From: JBBQXK01 sp052387255
Lineage (GTDB): Bacteria > Pseudomonadota > Alphaproteobacteria > Rhodobacterales > Rhodobacteraceae
Assembly: GCA_052387255.1 (NCBI GenBank)
Contig: JBQTJI010000044.1
Span: 55,616 to 119,615, forward strand
Direction of reading: 5' to 3'
Length of the DNA: 64,000 nt
Numbering within the stretch: the stretch's first letter is position 1; every line of letters starts with the position of its first letter. The notes below the pieces were generated by a model, which worked only from the letters and a program-made list of their open reading frames with translations, had not been told where the DNA came from and searched no databases. This document shows, one piece after another, positions 1 through 7,771 of the stretch. A program made the position numbers and the translations under genes.

Positions 1-562
1 TCAGCACCTCCAGCATGAAGCCCTGGTTCGGCCCGATCGGCAGGGATTTCTTCAGCAGCGCATAGAACCCCCAGGACAGCGTCAGCCCCAGCGCCACCAC
101 CGGCAGCCGCCCCGCCTCCCAGGTCACCAGCGCGATGGCAAGGGCCGCCAGCCCGATGGCCGCCACCTGCGCGGGCGTCAGCCGCTCGCGCAGGATCACC
201 GTGCCCAGAAAGATGCTGAACAGCGGGTTGATGTAGTACCCGAGTGCGGCATCCAGCGCATGCCCCGATCCGATGGCCCAGACATAGATGCCCCAGTTGA
301 CGCTGATCAGCGCCGCCGTCAGCAGCCCCATGCCCAGCATCCGCCGCGACATCAGCGCCGCCCGCAGGTCCGCCGTCCGCCCCAGCACGATCAGGATCGC
401 GCCCGCGACGGGCACCGACCACAACACCCGGTGCGCCACCACCTCGGGCGCCGGCACGGACGCCAGCGCCTTCATGTACAGGGGCAGGAACCCCCACATG
501 AGGTAGGCCGACACGGCAAAGGCAAAGCCTGCCCGCGTATCCCCGCCCTGCCCGCCCGCCAT
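1..562 (-). CDS. rarD: RarD-like EamA-family permease (partial)
   Basis: The C-terminus lies beyond the left edge of the window; about 187 residues are visible. It begins at an ATG complementary to 560-562 and reads MAGGQGGDTRAGFAF, followed by hydrophobic segments separated by short loops. The 'YLMWGFLPLYMKAL' and 'NWGIYVWAIGSGHALDAALG' stretches and 'YYINPLFSIFLG' are characteristic of RarD (chloramphenicol-sensitive protein) in the drug/metabolite transporter EamA superfamily. It is an inner-membrane protein; the substrate of RarD proteins is not well established. The fatty acid desaturase gene starts on the far side, is also on the minus strand, and ends 30 bp upstream of this start. Confidence 0.85.
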   Translation of the reverse strand, partial: MAGGQGGDTRAGFAFAVSAYLMWGFLPLYMKALASVPAPEVVAHRVLWSVPVAGAILIVLGRTADLRAALMSRRMLGMGLLTAALISVNWGIYVWAIGSGHALDAALGYYINPLFSIFLGTVILRERLTPAQVAAIGLAALAIALVTWEAGRLPVVALGLTLSWGFYALLKKSLPIGPNQGFMLEVL

Positions 563-592
563 GTCCGCTCCCCCGGTCCGTCCGGGGCAGGG

Positions 593-1516
593 CTACTCCT
601 TCGGCACGGGCGGCACCACCCCCGAACCCGTCCGCAACCGCCGCGCCAGATAGCCGCGCGTGAACCTGGCATAGCCTCGCTCGGTCACCCGCAGGTGCCC
701 CCGCATCCGCGCATGCAGGGCGGGCAGCGCATGGAAGGGCACCAGCGGGGCCACGTGATGCTCGGTGTGATAGGGCATGTTCCAGGCCAGCCAGCGCACC
801 AGCGCCGTGGTGAACGTCGTGCGCGTGTTCAGGAACATGTCCGCCACGCGCGGACAGTCGCCATGCTCGGCCAAGAGGTACAGCCGCAGGAACGGCTGGC
901 CCAGCACCACCGGCAGCAGCCAGACCCAGACCAGCAGCGGCGACCAGATCAGTCCGGCCGCCACGCCCGCATAGACCAGGATCATGACCCGCGCCTCTGT
1001 CCCAGCCCGCGCGCGCGCCGCCTCGGGCAGAAAGGCCGGCCGCTCGCGGCCCCGCGCCAGCCGGACCAGCAGCATGGCCTGCGACCGCCAATAGGGCCAG
1101 CCCGACACATGCACGACCCAGTCCCGCACCGTCTCGGGCTTGGCCCCCTCCAGTTCCGGGTCCTGTCCGTCCAGATTGGTCCAGCGGTGGTGCGCCAGGT
1201 GGAAATAGCGGAACCAGGTGAAGGGCAGGGCGATCAGGATCCCCGCGCCATGCCCCGCCGCCTCGTTCAGCCAGCCGCTGGCGAAGGGCGTCTTGTGCGT
1301 CGCCTCATGCTCCAGCGTGAACAGGAACACGATCAGCACGCCCTGCACCGGCAGCAGCAGCCCCCAGAACGGCACGCCGACCGCGATCAGCGTCCCGCAG
1401 ACCCCGATGGCCCCCAGGTGCGACGCCAGCCGCCCCACCCCCCGCGCATCCGACCGCCGCGTCAGCGCCGCCCGCGCCCCGGGGTCAAGCCCCGCCAGGA
1501 AGGTCCGGTGATCCAT
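593..1516 (-). CDS. Membrane fatty acid desaturase family protein
   Basis: A 307-residue integral membrane di-iron protein. The three histidine clusters of the family are visible: HEATH, HLAHH and HTEHH, between hydrophobic segments that would form the membrane hairpins. Family members insert double bonds or hydroxyl groups into fatty acids or carotenoid-like substrates; the substrate here cannot be read from sequence. I chose the ATG at 1516 (MDHRTFLAGL); a GTG five codons upstream (1531) is the alternative. It lies 30 bp upstream of the RarD-like gene on the same strand, so the two may be co-transcribed. Confidence 0.85.
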   Translation of the reverse strand: MDHRTFLAGLDPGARAALTRRSDARGVGRLASHLGAIGVCGTLIAVGVPFWGLLLPVQGVLIVFLFTLEHEATHKTPFASGWLNEAAGHGAGILIALPFTWFRYFHLAHHRWTNLDGQDPELEGAKPETVRDWVVHVSGWPYWRSQAMLLVRLARGRERPAFLPEAARARAGTEARVMILVYAGVAAGLIWSPLLVWVWLLPVVLGQPFLRLYLLAEHGDCPRVADMFLNTRTTFTTALVRWLAWNMPYHTEHHVAPLVPFHALPALHARMRGHLRVTERGYARFTRGYLARRLRTGSGVVPPVPKE

Positions 1517-1626
1517 GCGCCGGTTCTGCACTCAGGGGGCAGGTCCGCGCAAGGGTGCCGTTCGCGGTGGCATCCTGCGCGGAATCGGCGGTATCCTTGC
1601 CCTGTCGACACGGACAGGAGCCCCCG

Positions 1627-2523
1627 ATGACGCCAGCCCAGATCATGTCTGCCCTTTCCCGCCGGGATGCCCTGCCGCGCGCGGCAATGCAGGCCGCAGG
1701 CCGGTCGCGCACCGAGATGGTTCCCGTCCTTCTCGACCTGATCGCCCGCCTGAACGCCCGGCGTCCCGGCGATCCGCCCCCCACACAGGCGGACGTCACG
1801 GCGATCCTCTGCGTCTTCTACCTTTTGGCGGAATGGCGCGAGACGGCGGCCTATCGCCCGCTGGCAACCCTGTTGCGCCTGCCTCCCGATGTGCTCGACT
1901 CCCTGCTCGGCGATGTCGTGACCGAGGGGGCGGCGCGCGTCATCGCCAGCGTCTTCGACGGCGACCTCGGCCCCCTGTTCGATGTCCTCCTCGACACGCA
2001 GGCCGACGACTTTGCCCGAGGTGCCATGCTCGAGACCCTGGTCATGGTGGTGCTGGACGGTCGCGCGCCGCGACCCGAGGCCGAGGCGTTCCTGGTCGAA
2101 TTCCCCGACCGGATCAGCCCCGACACCGACGAATGGGTCTGGTGGGCCTGGTGCGAATGCGTCGCCGCACTGGGGCTCGAGGCACTGCTGCCGCAGGTCA
2201 CCGGGCTCTTCCAGTCAGGGCGGATCTCGCCCATGCTGGGCACGCTGTCCGACATCGAGGACGACCTGCGCGCCACGCTGGCCGAAGGTCGCCCCGCCCG
2301 GTTCGTGGATTCGCCGCACCATCTGCCGGTCACCGACGCGGTGGCCGAGGTTTCCGTTTGGTGCGGGTTTTCGGCTGCGTCCCGGTCCGGCCGGTCGCGC
2401 CGGACCTGGTCCTTCTCCGACGGGTCGGCCTCTGCCCCCGTCACGCTGCCCCCCAAGGTGGGCCGCAACGACCCCTGCCCATGCGGCAGCGGCAAGAAGC
2501 ACAAGAAATGCTGCCTGGCCTGA
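1627..2523 (+). CDS. DUF1186 protein with C-terminal SEC-C metal-binding motif
   Basis: A 298-residue soluble protein. The ATG at 1627 (MTPAQIMSAL) follows the purine-rich GACAGGAG; in-frame upstream extension is probably not translated. The body is helical and Asp/Glu-rich, as in DUF1186 proteins. The last 20 residues contain NDPCPCGSGKKHKKCC, a textbook SEC-C zinc-binding motif like that at the C-terminus of SecA. Function is unknown; SEC-C tails usually mediate metal-dependent contact with SecB or the ribosome. It ends about 30 bp before the left boundary of the integrated element. Confidence 0.8.
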   Translation: MTPAQIMSALSRRDALPRAAMQAAGRSRTEMVPVLLDLIARLNARRPGDPPPTQADVTAILCVFYLLAEWRETAAYRPLATLLRLPPDVLDSLLGDVVTEGAARVIASVFDGDLGPLFDVLLDTQADDFARGAMLETLVMVVLDGRAPRPEAEAFLVEFPDRISPDTDEWVWWAWCECVAALGLEALLPQVTGLFQSGRISPMLGTLSDIEDDLRATLAEGRPARFVDSPHHLPVTDAVAEVSVWCGFSAASRSGRSRRTWSFSDGSASAPVTLPPKVGRNDPCPCGSGKKHKKCCLA

Positions 2524-2555
2524 CAATCCCCCGGACGCCGCGATCAGGGCCGCAG

Positions 2556-2568
2556 TTGGAGGCGGGTA
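2556..2568. repeat. Left attachment site copy (13 bp)
   Basis: TTGGAGGCGGGTA, identical to 15068-15080 inside tRNA-Cys and in the same orientation. The match breaks at the next base (T against C). It lies 33 bp after the stop of the DUF1186 gene and before the first element gene, which fits an att core left by integration. Confidence 0.75.
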
Positions 2569-2612
2569 TCGCTACCACATCACCTTGTAAATAACGGGAT
2601 AAGCTCGAAAAG

Positions 2613-2625
2613 TACCCGCACAAGT
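2613..2625 (+). repeat. Possible integrase arm-type site, left
   Basis: TACCCGCACAAGT lies 45 bp inside the left end. It matches TACCCACACAAGT at 14944-14956, inside the right end, at 12 of 13 positions and in the same orientation. Paired sites just inside both ends are what arm-type integrase sites look like, but no binding data support this. Confidence 0.3.
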
Positions 2626-2697
2626 GCCCGCGTTGCAGATGGATTGTGCGCTATTTCCCGCTCTGTTGCTTACTCGCAACCACATTTGCAGTGTAGT

Positions 2698-2729
2698 GAC
2701 GGCAGGGCAGAACGCAACTCCCTGCCGTC
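2698..2729 (-). terminator. Inverted repeat after the capsid gene cluster
   Basis: Perfect 10-bp arms GACGGCAGGG (2698-2707) and CCCTGCCGTC (2720-2729) with a 12-base loop, 12 bp downstream of the cement-protein stop on the minus strand. No clear T-run follows, so it may be a weak or Rho-assisted terminator of the late-gene transcript. Confidence 0.5.
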
Positions 2730-2741
2730 GAGCCGCGACTG

Positions 2742-3071
2742 TCAGATCAGCCCCAAGCGAACGTCGACCGTGCCACTGGGGTTCGCGGCCGCCGTGACGG
2801 CAAGGCCGATGCGGGTGTTGCCGGAAGATGTCTTGTTGACGAGCTTGGTGGCGTTGTCGAAGTACACCACATCACCGATGGCGATTGCGAGGGCCGACAC
2901 CTTTGGCATGGTCCAGACGCCTTCGGTCGTGAGGTCCAGCGATGCCCCGGACAGCGCGTCACCCTGGGCAATGCCGAAGATGCTTCCCACCACCACGCCC
3001 GCGCCAGACAGCACGTCCGTAGGGGCCGGGATGGTCAGGGTTTCGCCCCGTTGAACATAGTTCGTTGCCAT
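2742..3071 (-). CDS. DUF2190 capsid cement/decoration protein
   Basis: A 109-residue protein starting MATNYVQRGETLTIPAPTDV. The conserved order 'G..L.IPAPTDVLSGAGV..G..FGIAQGDA' and 'GVW.MPK' matches DUF2190 proteins, small beta-rich proteins encoded next to HK97-type major capsid genes. They stabilise expanded heads. It is the last gene of the structural cluster, directly after the gpW-like connector (gap of 2 bp). Confidence 0.8.
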   Translation of the reverse strand: MATNYVQRGETLTIPAPTDVLSGAGVVVGSIFGIAQGDALSGASLDLTTEGVWTMPKVSALAIAIGDVVYFDNATKLVNKTSSGNTRIGLAVTAAANPSGTVDVRLGLI

Positions 3072-3073
3072 GG

Positions 3074-3292
3074 TCAGGTTCCTTTCGAGGTCTGAAGGTA
3101 CAGGATCGAAGCGGGGCGGGTGCCCGCCGCCGCGATTTTCGCTTCCAAGGTGGCAAGGGCGCGGGCCATCTCGCGATCACTGGCGTAGGTAATTTCCTCG
3201 CCATTGGAGTCGCGGGCAGATCGGACGCCAGAGAACCGGGCATCTTCCAGCCGATCACGCCACGCCTGAAGCTGCGCAAGGGTTGCCATCAT
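3074..3292 (-). CDS. gpW-like head-tail connector protein
   Basis: A 72-residue protein (MMATLAQLQAWRDRLEDARF). Its layout, an N-terminal helix, a short 'GEEITYAS' strand and the helix 'DREMARALATLEAKI', matches the lambda gpW family, which caps the portal vertex and prepares the head for tail joining. The ATGATG start overlaps the TGA of the capsid fusion, showing translational coupling. Its presence without any tail genes is notable: a head completed by it would need a tail from elsewhere. Confidence 0.75.
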   Translation of the reverse strand: MMATLAQLQAWRDRLEDARFSGVRSARDSNGEEITYASDREMARALATLEAKIAAAGTRPASILYLQTSKGT

Positions 3293-5046
3293 GCGCCCGG
3301 ATCAAGGTAAGCGCCGCGGAAGTCGGTTGCCCCGGCGCCGAAGTCCAGCACCACGCGAAACTCCATGCCCAGTACGTCCCACCCCTCGCGGGATGCCATC
3401 TGCGGCCCTTGGGCGGACGACAGGTAGGCATATTCCAGGCACGGCAAGGCACCCGGATCAGCGAAGACGTACCACCGTTTGTCAGTGATGCGCGGCTCCA
3501 CCAGCAGCGTGAGCTTGCCCGAAAACGGATTCGCATCTTCGAAAGTCGTGGCATAGATCGCACTCAGGATCTTCTCGGCATGGAATTCAACCTGCGGCCC
3601 GACCAGAAGGTAACGGGGCACGGCATTGATAGGCGTGATGCCGTCCAGGCCCTTCATGTTGCGCAGCGCCTTGCGCGCGATACCGATCTCTTCAATGTCC
3701 CCTGTCGCGCCCAGATCGTAGCCGGTGCCAAGGTTCCCGTGCGAGGCATGGAACATCGCAACGTTGTCTTCGCCCAAGACCGGGTTTGACAGCAGCAGGT
3801 TGACCAGGATTGTCGCTTCCGTCTCGGCTGCCATCCGGCCGGCCGTGGTGCCCCAATCAGCAAAGGCACCCAGATCGTCATTGATCAACGCCTTCCGGCT
3901 CAGGGCAAACTGTGTGGCGTAGGTCTTCAGCGCATAGGACTCCACCGCTTCGCCGCGCGTGGTGTGCTTGATCTCCCCCGACTCGCTCAGTTCCTTCAGC
4001 AAGCCCACATCGGACAGCTTCAGGCGGGAAGCGGGGCGGAAGTCGGCAAGGGTCGTCTGCCGCGCGAGCTGGCGAACCGGCGACTGCGCAGCCTGATAGG
4101 CAGTCAACAGTGTCCGGTTGCCGGTCGAGGTCAGCAGCGCCGGAAAGTCGGACGCGGTGTGCATTGCAGCCCGGAAAAGCTGATCGGTATCCATGCCACG
4201 GGTCGAGGTGCCCGCCGCTTCGACACTGGCACGCGCCATGTCGCGCAGCGTCTCTGCCATGTAAGGGCGGGCGTCATCGGCAGGCTTCGCCCCGCTGATC
4301 CGCGCATAGAGTGCATCGGCGCGGCGGGTGCGGATAGTCGCAGGATCTTCGTTCGCCCCGACAACCCGAATGCGGGGCAGCGTGCGGCCGCGCGTCTGGA
4401 TTTCTTCGAAGGCTGCGGCCCGCGCCTCAGTCACTGTCGCATCTGCGTCAATCTGGGCGTCGGCCCAGTCGGCTGGCAGACCGGCCGTGCGGGCAATGGT
4501 GCGGATCTCAGCACGATACTGCGCCGGGGTCTGTTCGGTCGTTTCATCGTCAAGGGCCATTTTGCCACCTCGGAAAGTTGCGCCGCTATCGGCTGGGATT
4601 GGAACGGCAGAGACTTCGAAGATCGTCCACGCCACTGCCGTGCGAATGCGGGACTTGGTTGCAGGATCGATAGACTCGGCCCACTTGCTCACGCGGTAGC
4701 CGATGCTCACGCCCCGAACCGTGCCTTCCCGAATCCGGTCAGTGATTGGGGCAGCGTCGGCGGCACCGGACAGGCGCAACGTGGCCACCAGCTTCCCGCC
4801 TTCCATGCGATGCGCGGCAATCGTGCCGATCACGTCGCGGGCTGACCCTTGCCGGTGCCCGTCCAGTAGCGGCCCGCCGTCCAGGGCAGTCAGGTCAAGC
4901 CCAGCCGGGTCCAGTCGTTCAAGGAAGGTGCCACGGGAGTCGCGCCGCGTCACATCAGCGAAGGTCGAGATCACGGCTTCGATGGTGCGGGCTTCGGTAT
5001 CGAAGCTGCCCGGTGTGAAGGCTGCGGCGCGGTGAAGCATGTTCAT
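3289..5046 (-). CDS. Prohead protease/major capsid protein fusion
   Basis: A 585-residue protein carrying two functions. Residues 1 to about 165 are an S78-type prohead protease, with candidate catalytic His in 'LLDGHRQG' and Ser in 'GVSIGYRVS'. A linker and delta-like helical region rich in Ala/Glu/Arg follows, then an HK97-fold major capsid domain from about residue 270, including 'RQLARQTTLADFRPASRLKLSD' split across strand elements and a typical C-terminal 'DFGAGATDFRGAYLDPGA'. In most phages the two are separate genes. The fusion would release mature capsid protein by self-cleavage. The small 45-residue gene upstream overlaps its start. Confidence 0.85.
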   Translation of the reverse strand: MNMLHRAAAFTPGSFDTEARTIEAVISTFADVTRRDSRGTFLERLDPAGLDLTALDGGPLLDGHRQGSARDVIGTIAAHRMEGGKLVATLRLSGAADAAPITDRIREGTVRGVSIGYRVSKWAESIDPATKSRIRTAVAWTIFEVSAVPIPADSGATFRGGKMALDDETTEQTPAQYRAEIRTIARTAGLPADWADAQIDADATVTEARAAAFEEIQTRGRTLPRIRVVGANEDPATIRTRRADALYARISGAKPADDARPYMAETLRDMARASVEAAGTSTRGMDTDQLFRAAMHTASDFPALLTSTGNRTLLTAYQAAQSPVRQLARQTTLADFRPASRLKLSDVGLLKELSESGEIKHTTRGEAVESYALKTYATQFALSRKALINDDLGAFADWGTTAGRMAAETEATILVNLLLSNPVLGEDNVAMFHASHGNLGTGYDLGATGDIEEIGIARKALRNMKGLDGITPINAVPRYLLVGPQVEFHAEKILSAIYATTFEDANPFSGKLTLLVEPRITDKRWYVFADPGALPCLEYAYLSSAQGPQMASREGWDVLGMEFRVVLDFGAGATDFRGAYLDPGA

Positions 5047-5180
5047 TCTGCCTGATCCTTCGCGGTTTCAGGTTCGGATTGATCCCAAGGGGCCTTGGGC
5101 AGCGTCACGGGCTTTTCGGACTCGGCGCTCAGGGGACGCCGCCAACCGGGTTTGAAGTCGGTGCGCTTAAGGGGTTTCAT
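5043..5180 (-). CDS. Small basic protein between portal and protease-capsid genes
   Basis: A 45-residue ORF reading MKPLKRTDFKPGWRRPLSAE and ending in an acidic tail. Its ATG lies within the last codons of the portal gene and its TGA overlaps the ATG of the protease-capsid gene, so it sits in a tightly packed translational chain. No family is recognised. The position, composition and double overlap support a real gene, possibly a head-assembly accessory. Confidence 0.6.
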   Translation of the reverse strand: MKPLKRTDFKPGWRRPLSAESEKPVTLPKAPWDQSEPETAKDQAE

Positions 5181-6525
5181 CGGATGCCCCTTTCGTTTGC
5201 TTTTCCGCCGCAAGTTCCGCGTCCAGGTCTTCCAAGACCCAGCCGCGTTCGGCCACGGCCTTGCGGCGTGAGGTCAGGCCAGCTTCGATTTCCGCGACGG
5301 TTGCCTGGGTATCCTTGATCGGGTCGACCTGCATCGGCCGGGGCGGCAACCATTCGGCCCGCAGATAGGCGCCTGGGTTCGCTTCGAAGTCTGGCGCGGC
5401 AATGTCGCCTGACAGAATCCCGTGCCGGATGACTGCCCGCCACACAGGGGCAAGCAACTGGGGCACGAGAACGCCATACTGGATTTGCTCGACTCTCTGA
5501 CGGAAGGGCAGCAACCCTGCGCGAAGACTGGAATAGTTCGCCCCGGTCAGATCCCCCGAAAGCAGATGATCCGGAAGCCCCAGACCAGCCGCAAGCTGGC
5601 GCAGGTTCAGCTTCAGGAAGGCTTCGATTTGCTGAACCTGACCGGGCGAGTTGAACTTGATATCGGTGCCGAAGGGCAAGCGGACCAATGCGCCGGGTTC
5701 AAGACTGGGGGTTGCCGCAAAGTCATAAGGGTCTGCATTGCCGGTCGTGCCGTTCAGATCAGTGATGAAACCGGCGTGCATCGCCGCGACTTTGGCGCCC
5801 ATCAGCAGGGCATCGCACAACTGATCGAATTCGGACGCGGGCAGGATGACGGGGGCAAGCCAGGACACGCCCCGAAGTTGACCAGGCGCGTTCGGTTTGA
5901 AGATGTGCAGCACCGACTCCGCGTCGAACCTGATCGAGGGGGCGTAGGTTGTGAAGATCGATGAGGGGCGTTCGGGGTAAATCCAGTATGCGAGGCGGCT
6001 GCCATCAGCGCCAACTTCCACGCCCGAAAAGATCGCCTTCCCATCTGCCAGTTCGGTTGTCTTGGACTCGTCCAGAAGCTCTGCAGGCAGTACGCGCAGG
6101 CGCGGCCCGTCTTCGGTGTCGACCAGAAGCGCAACCGATTCGCCTGCCTTCACCATGGAGTCCGCGATGATGGCCTGTAGGCCACTGAAGTCGGTTCGCC
6201 CTTCCGCGTCTGCCCGTTCGGCCCATGCGCTGAAATAGACGTTGCACGCGCGACGGGTTGCCGCGTCGGGATGCTTCGAGGTCGGCACGATGCCCGGCCC
6301 GATCAAGGCGCCAGTCCAGTTGGACACGGCCTGCGCAATCCAAGGGTTGTTCATTGCGAGATAGGCAGCACGGCTGCGCAGTGATGCGCCCGCCCCAGCC
6401 ACCTCGGGATTGATCCTGCCAAAGCTGCCCATGCCCCAGCCGCGACGGCCCCCAGCCGCCCCGTCAAAGCGGCGGACGGCTGCAGGGCGCGCAGTACGGT
6501 TCCAGAGGCGGGAAAGGAGGGTCAA
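5167..6525 (-). CDS. Phage portal protein, lambda family
   Basis: A 452-residue protein. The N-terminal basic region is followed by 'AAYLAMNNPWIAQAVSNWTG' and 'LIGPGIVPTSKHPD', the classic lambda-type portal motif. Later 'HIFKPNAPGQLRGVSWLAPVI', broken here by length, and 'LPDHLLSGDLTGANYSSLRA' are further portal signatures. The portal forms the dodecameric DNA entry channel of the head. It overlaps the small gene downstream and begins 3 bp after the stop of the 182-residue upstream gene, so all are in one transcript. Confidence 0.9.
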   Translation of the reverse strand: MTLLSRLWNRTARPAAVRRFDGAAGGRRGWGMGSFGRINPEVAGAGASLRSRAAYLAMNNPWIAQAVSNWTGALIGPGIVPTSKHPDAATRRACNVYFSAWAERADAEGRTDFSGLQAIIADSMVKAGESVALLVDTEDGPRLRVLPAELLDESKTTELADGKAIFSGVEVGADGSRLAYWIYPERPSSIFTTYAPSIRFDAESVLHIFKPNAPGQLRGVSWLAPVILPASEFDQLCDALLMGAKVAAMHAGFITDLNGTTGNADPYDFAATPSLEPGALVRLPFGTDIKFNSPGQVQQIEAFLKLNLRQLAAGLGLPDHLLSGDLTGANYSSLRAGLLPFRQRVEQIQYGVLVPQLLAPVWRAVIRHGILSGDIAAPDFEANPGAYLRAEWLPPRPMQVDPIKDTQATVAEIEAGLTSRRKAVAERGWVLEDLDAELAAEKQTKGASDETP

Positions 6526-6528
6526 GGA

Positions 6529-7077
6529 TCAGCCTTCCAGATCGCCAAGCAGGGGGCGGATCAGGTCAGAGGCGGGGCAGTTGAGGGTGCCCAGATGCGT
6601 TTCGCCCTCCAGCAGATCCACGAGGATGCCGGGCTTCGGGTCATCCTGCCAGCCTTCCCAGCGAACCCACGGCGACACGCGGCGCAGACCCTCTGCGGTG
6701 CGGGTGAACCGCACGCGGATCAGCCAAGTTTCCCCCGCCTTGGTGCCCCGGATGATGGAATGCAGACCGATAAGGAAATGCCACCCGCCGGCAGTCTTGG
6801 CCGATTCAGGGTGCGGAAGTCCTGAAGCAGGCGCCGCATTGAGCTTGCGATTCACTTGCTCAAGCTCTGCAGTCGTCAGACCGCAATCGACCAATGTCAG
6901 CAGCAGCCGTGCCCTGATCAGTTCTTCCGTGGCATAGTCGGAAGGGCTGTTACGGCCCCGGCCAGCTTCACCAGACAACAGCGCCTTCATGAGCGGGTTG
7001 CGGAGCTTGATGTGGATTTCGTCGGCTTCGCGGCCTTCCAGGGTGGCAAGGCGGTCAGCAATGGCGGAAAGGCGCAT
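6529..7077 (-). CDS. Hypothetical protein upstream of portal
   Basis: A 182-residue soluble protein starting MRLSAIADRLATLEGREADE. The N-terminal half is helical and charged; the second half contains Trp-rich segments (WHFLIG, WVRWEGWQDD). No family is recognised. It is the first gene of the structural block and only 3 bp before the portal start, so a structural or packaging accessory role is likely. An intergenic region with a small inverted repeat lies upstream, suggesting that the structural transcript starts there. Confidence 0.6.
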   Translation of the reverse strand: MRLSAIADRLATLEGREADEIHIKLRNPLMKALLSGEAGRGRNSPSDYATEELIRARLLLTLVDCGLTTAELEQVNRKLNAAPASGLPHPESAKTAGGWHFLIGLHSIIRGTKAGETWLIRVRFTRTAEGLRRVSPWVRWEGWQDDPKPGILVDLLEGETHLGTLNCPASDLIRPLLGDLEG

Positions 7078-7120
7078 GGGCAGGTCTCCCTTGGATCAAA
7101 CCCCTTCTAGCATGAATCTT

Positions 7121-7140
7121 GATTGTTGCAAGTGACAATC
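7121..7140. promoter_or_regulatory. Small palindrome in a divergent intergenic region
   Basis: GATTGT (7121-7126) and ACAATC (7135-7140) form 6-bp arms around an 8-base centre, in AT-richer sequence between the minus-strand structural genes and a plus-strand small ORF. It could be an operator for one or both directions. Evidence is only symmetry and position. Confidence 0.3.
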
Positions 7141-7284
7141 TACATGTGATAGGGATGACCTGCGCAGTTGGCCTCATCTCCTTCGCTGCGCAGCTTGCGA
7201 CTGGTTTCAGAGTCCAGGGCGCGGGCAAAAGGCGGCAGCGTTGCGGGGAGTGGCGCTGCCGCCCCATCAACAGGACAGGACGAA

Positions 7285-7479
7285 ATGACACCGGGCCAAC
7301 AGCGATACGAAGTTGCGCAGATCTTCGCAGAGTGCCGCCAAACCGGCGTGCCGCTGACCATGGCCGTCTGGGCAGTTCTCAGGTGGTTTGATCAGCACCG
7401 CATAACCCCGCCTGCGTCGATCTTGGCTTGGCTGGACGAAGTGCCCGCAGATCAGTGGCGTCCCGCGACGGTACACTGA
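7285..7479 (+). CDS. Small hypothetical protein
   Basis: A 64-residue ORF starting MTPGQQRYEVAQIFAECRQT behind the purine-rich CAGGACAGGACG. It contains a helical core with 'MAVWAVLRWFDQHRITPP'. The stop codon is inside a stem-loop followed by CTTT, as expected for the end of a transcript. No family is recognised. It reads opposite to the packaging genes and toward the AT-rich cassette. Confidence 0.5.
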   Translation: MTPGQQRYEVAQIFAECRQTGVPLTMAVWAVLRWFDQHRITPPASILAWLDEVPADQWRPATVH

Positions 7480-7510
7480 CTTTCACGTTTGCCGTGTGTA
7501 AAGTCACTTT
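7477..7510 (+). terminator. Stem-loop after the 64-residue ORF
   Basis: TGACTTT (7477-7483) pairs with AAAGTCA (7500-7506), followed by CTTT. The left arm includes the stop codon of the 7285-7479 ORF. The stem is short, so this is a moderate terminator candidate separating that ORF from the downstream cassette. Confidence 0.4.
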
Positions 7511-7576
7511 AGACGTTTCTAGACAAATTCCGCATCGAGGCTAATCTGTGATTCCATTCATTCAGAGGAATCATCC

Positions 7577-7771
7577 ATGGACTACACCGCAGAATGCAAG
7601 TTGGGGCGCGAACATGCCACTGAAGCAATGAACGACTGTCGCGCAACCGGGAATGTGCCCAAGTTCGTGCGGACCATCCGGGATGCTGCAAAGGACGAAA
7701 GCGGCTATGGAGTTGGATTCCTGTATGCGCTTGGCTGCGAGATTCAATTTTTATCGAAAGGCGCCGTATGA
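7577..7771 (+). CDS. Small protein, first gene of an AT-richer cassette
   Basis: A 64-residue protein starting MDYTAECKLGREHATEAMND. It is Cys-containing and helical, with a 'GYGVGFLYALGCEIQFLSKG' C-terminal segment. The upstream region has TCAGAGGAATCA as ribosome-binding context. Its stop overlaps the ATGATG start of the 217-residue gene, so the two are coupled. No family is recognised. Its size and coupling would fit an antitoxin or regulator of the next gene, but that is inference only. Confidence 0.6.
   Translation: MDYTAECKLGREHATEAMNDCRATGNVPKFVRTIRDAAKDESGYGVGFLYALGCEIQFLSKGAV

Noticed and set aside
2742..7077. Gene transfer agent cluster, common in Rhodobacterales
   Set aside because: GTA clusters carry separate portal, protease and capsid genes followed by tail genes and are not flanked by an integrase with att repeats. 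Here protease and capsid are fused, tails are missing and att sites exist.
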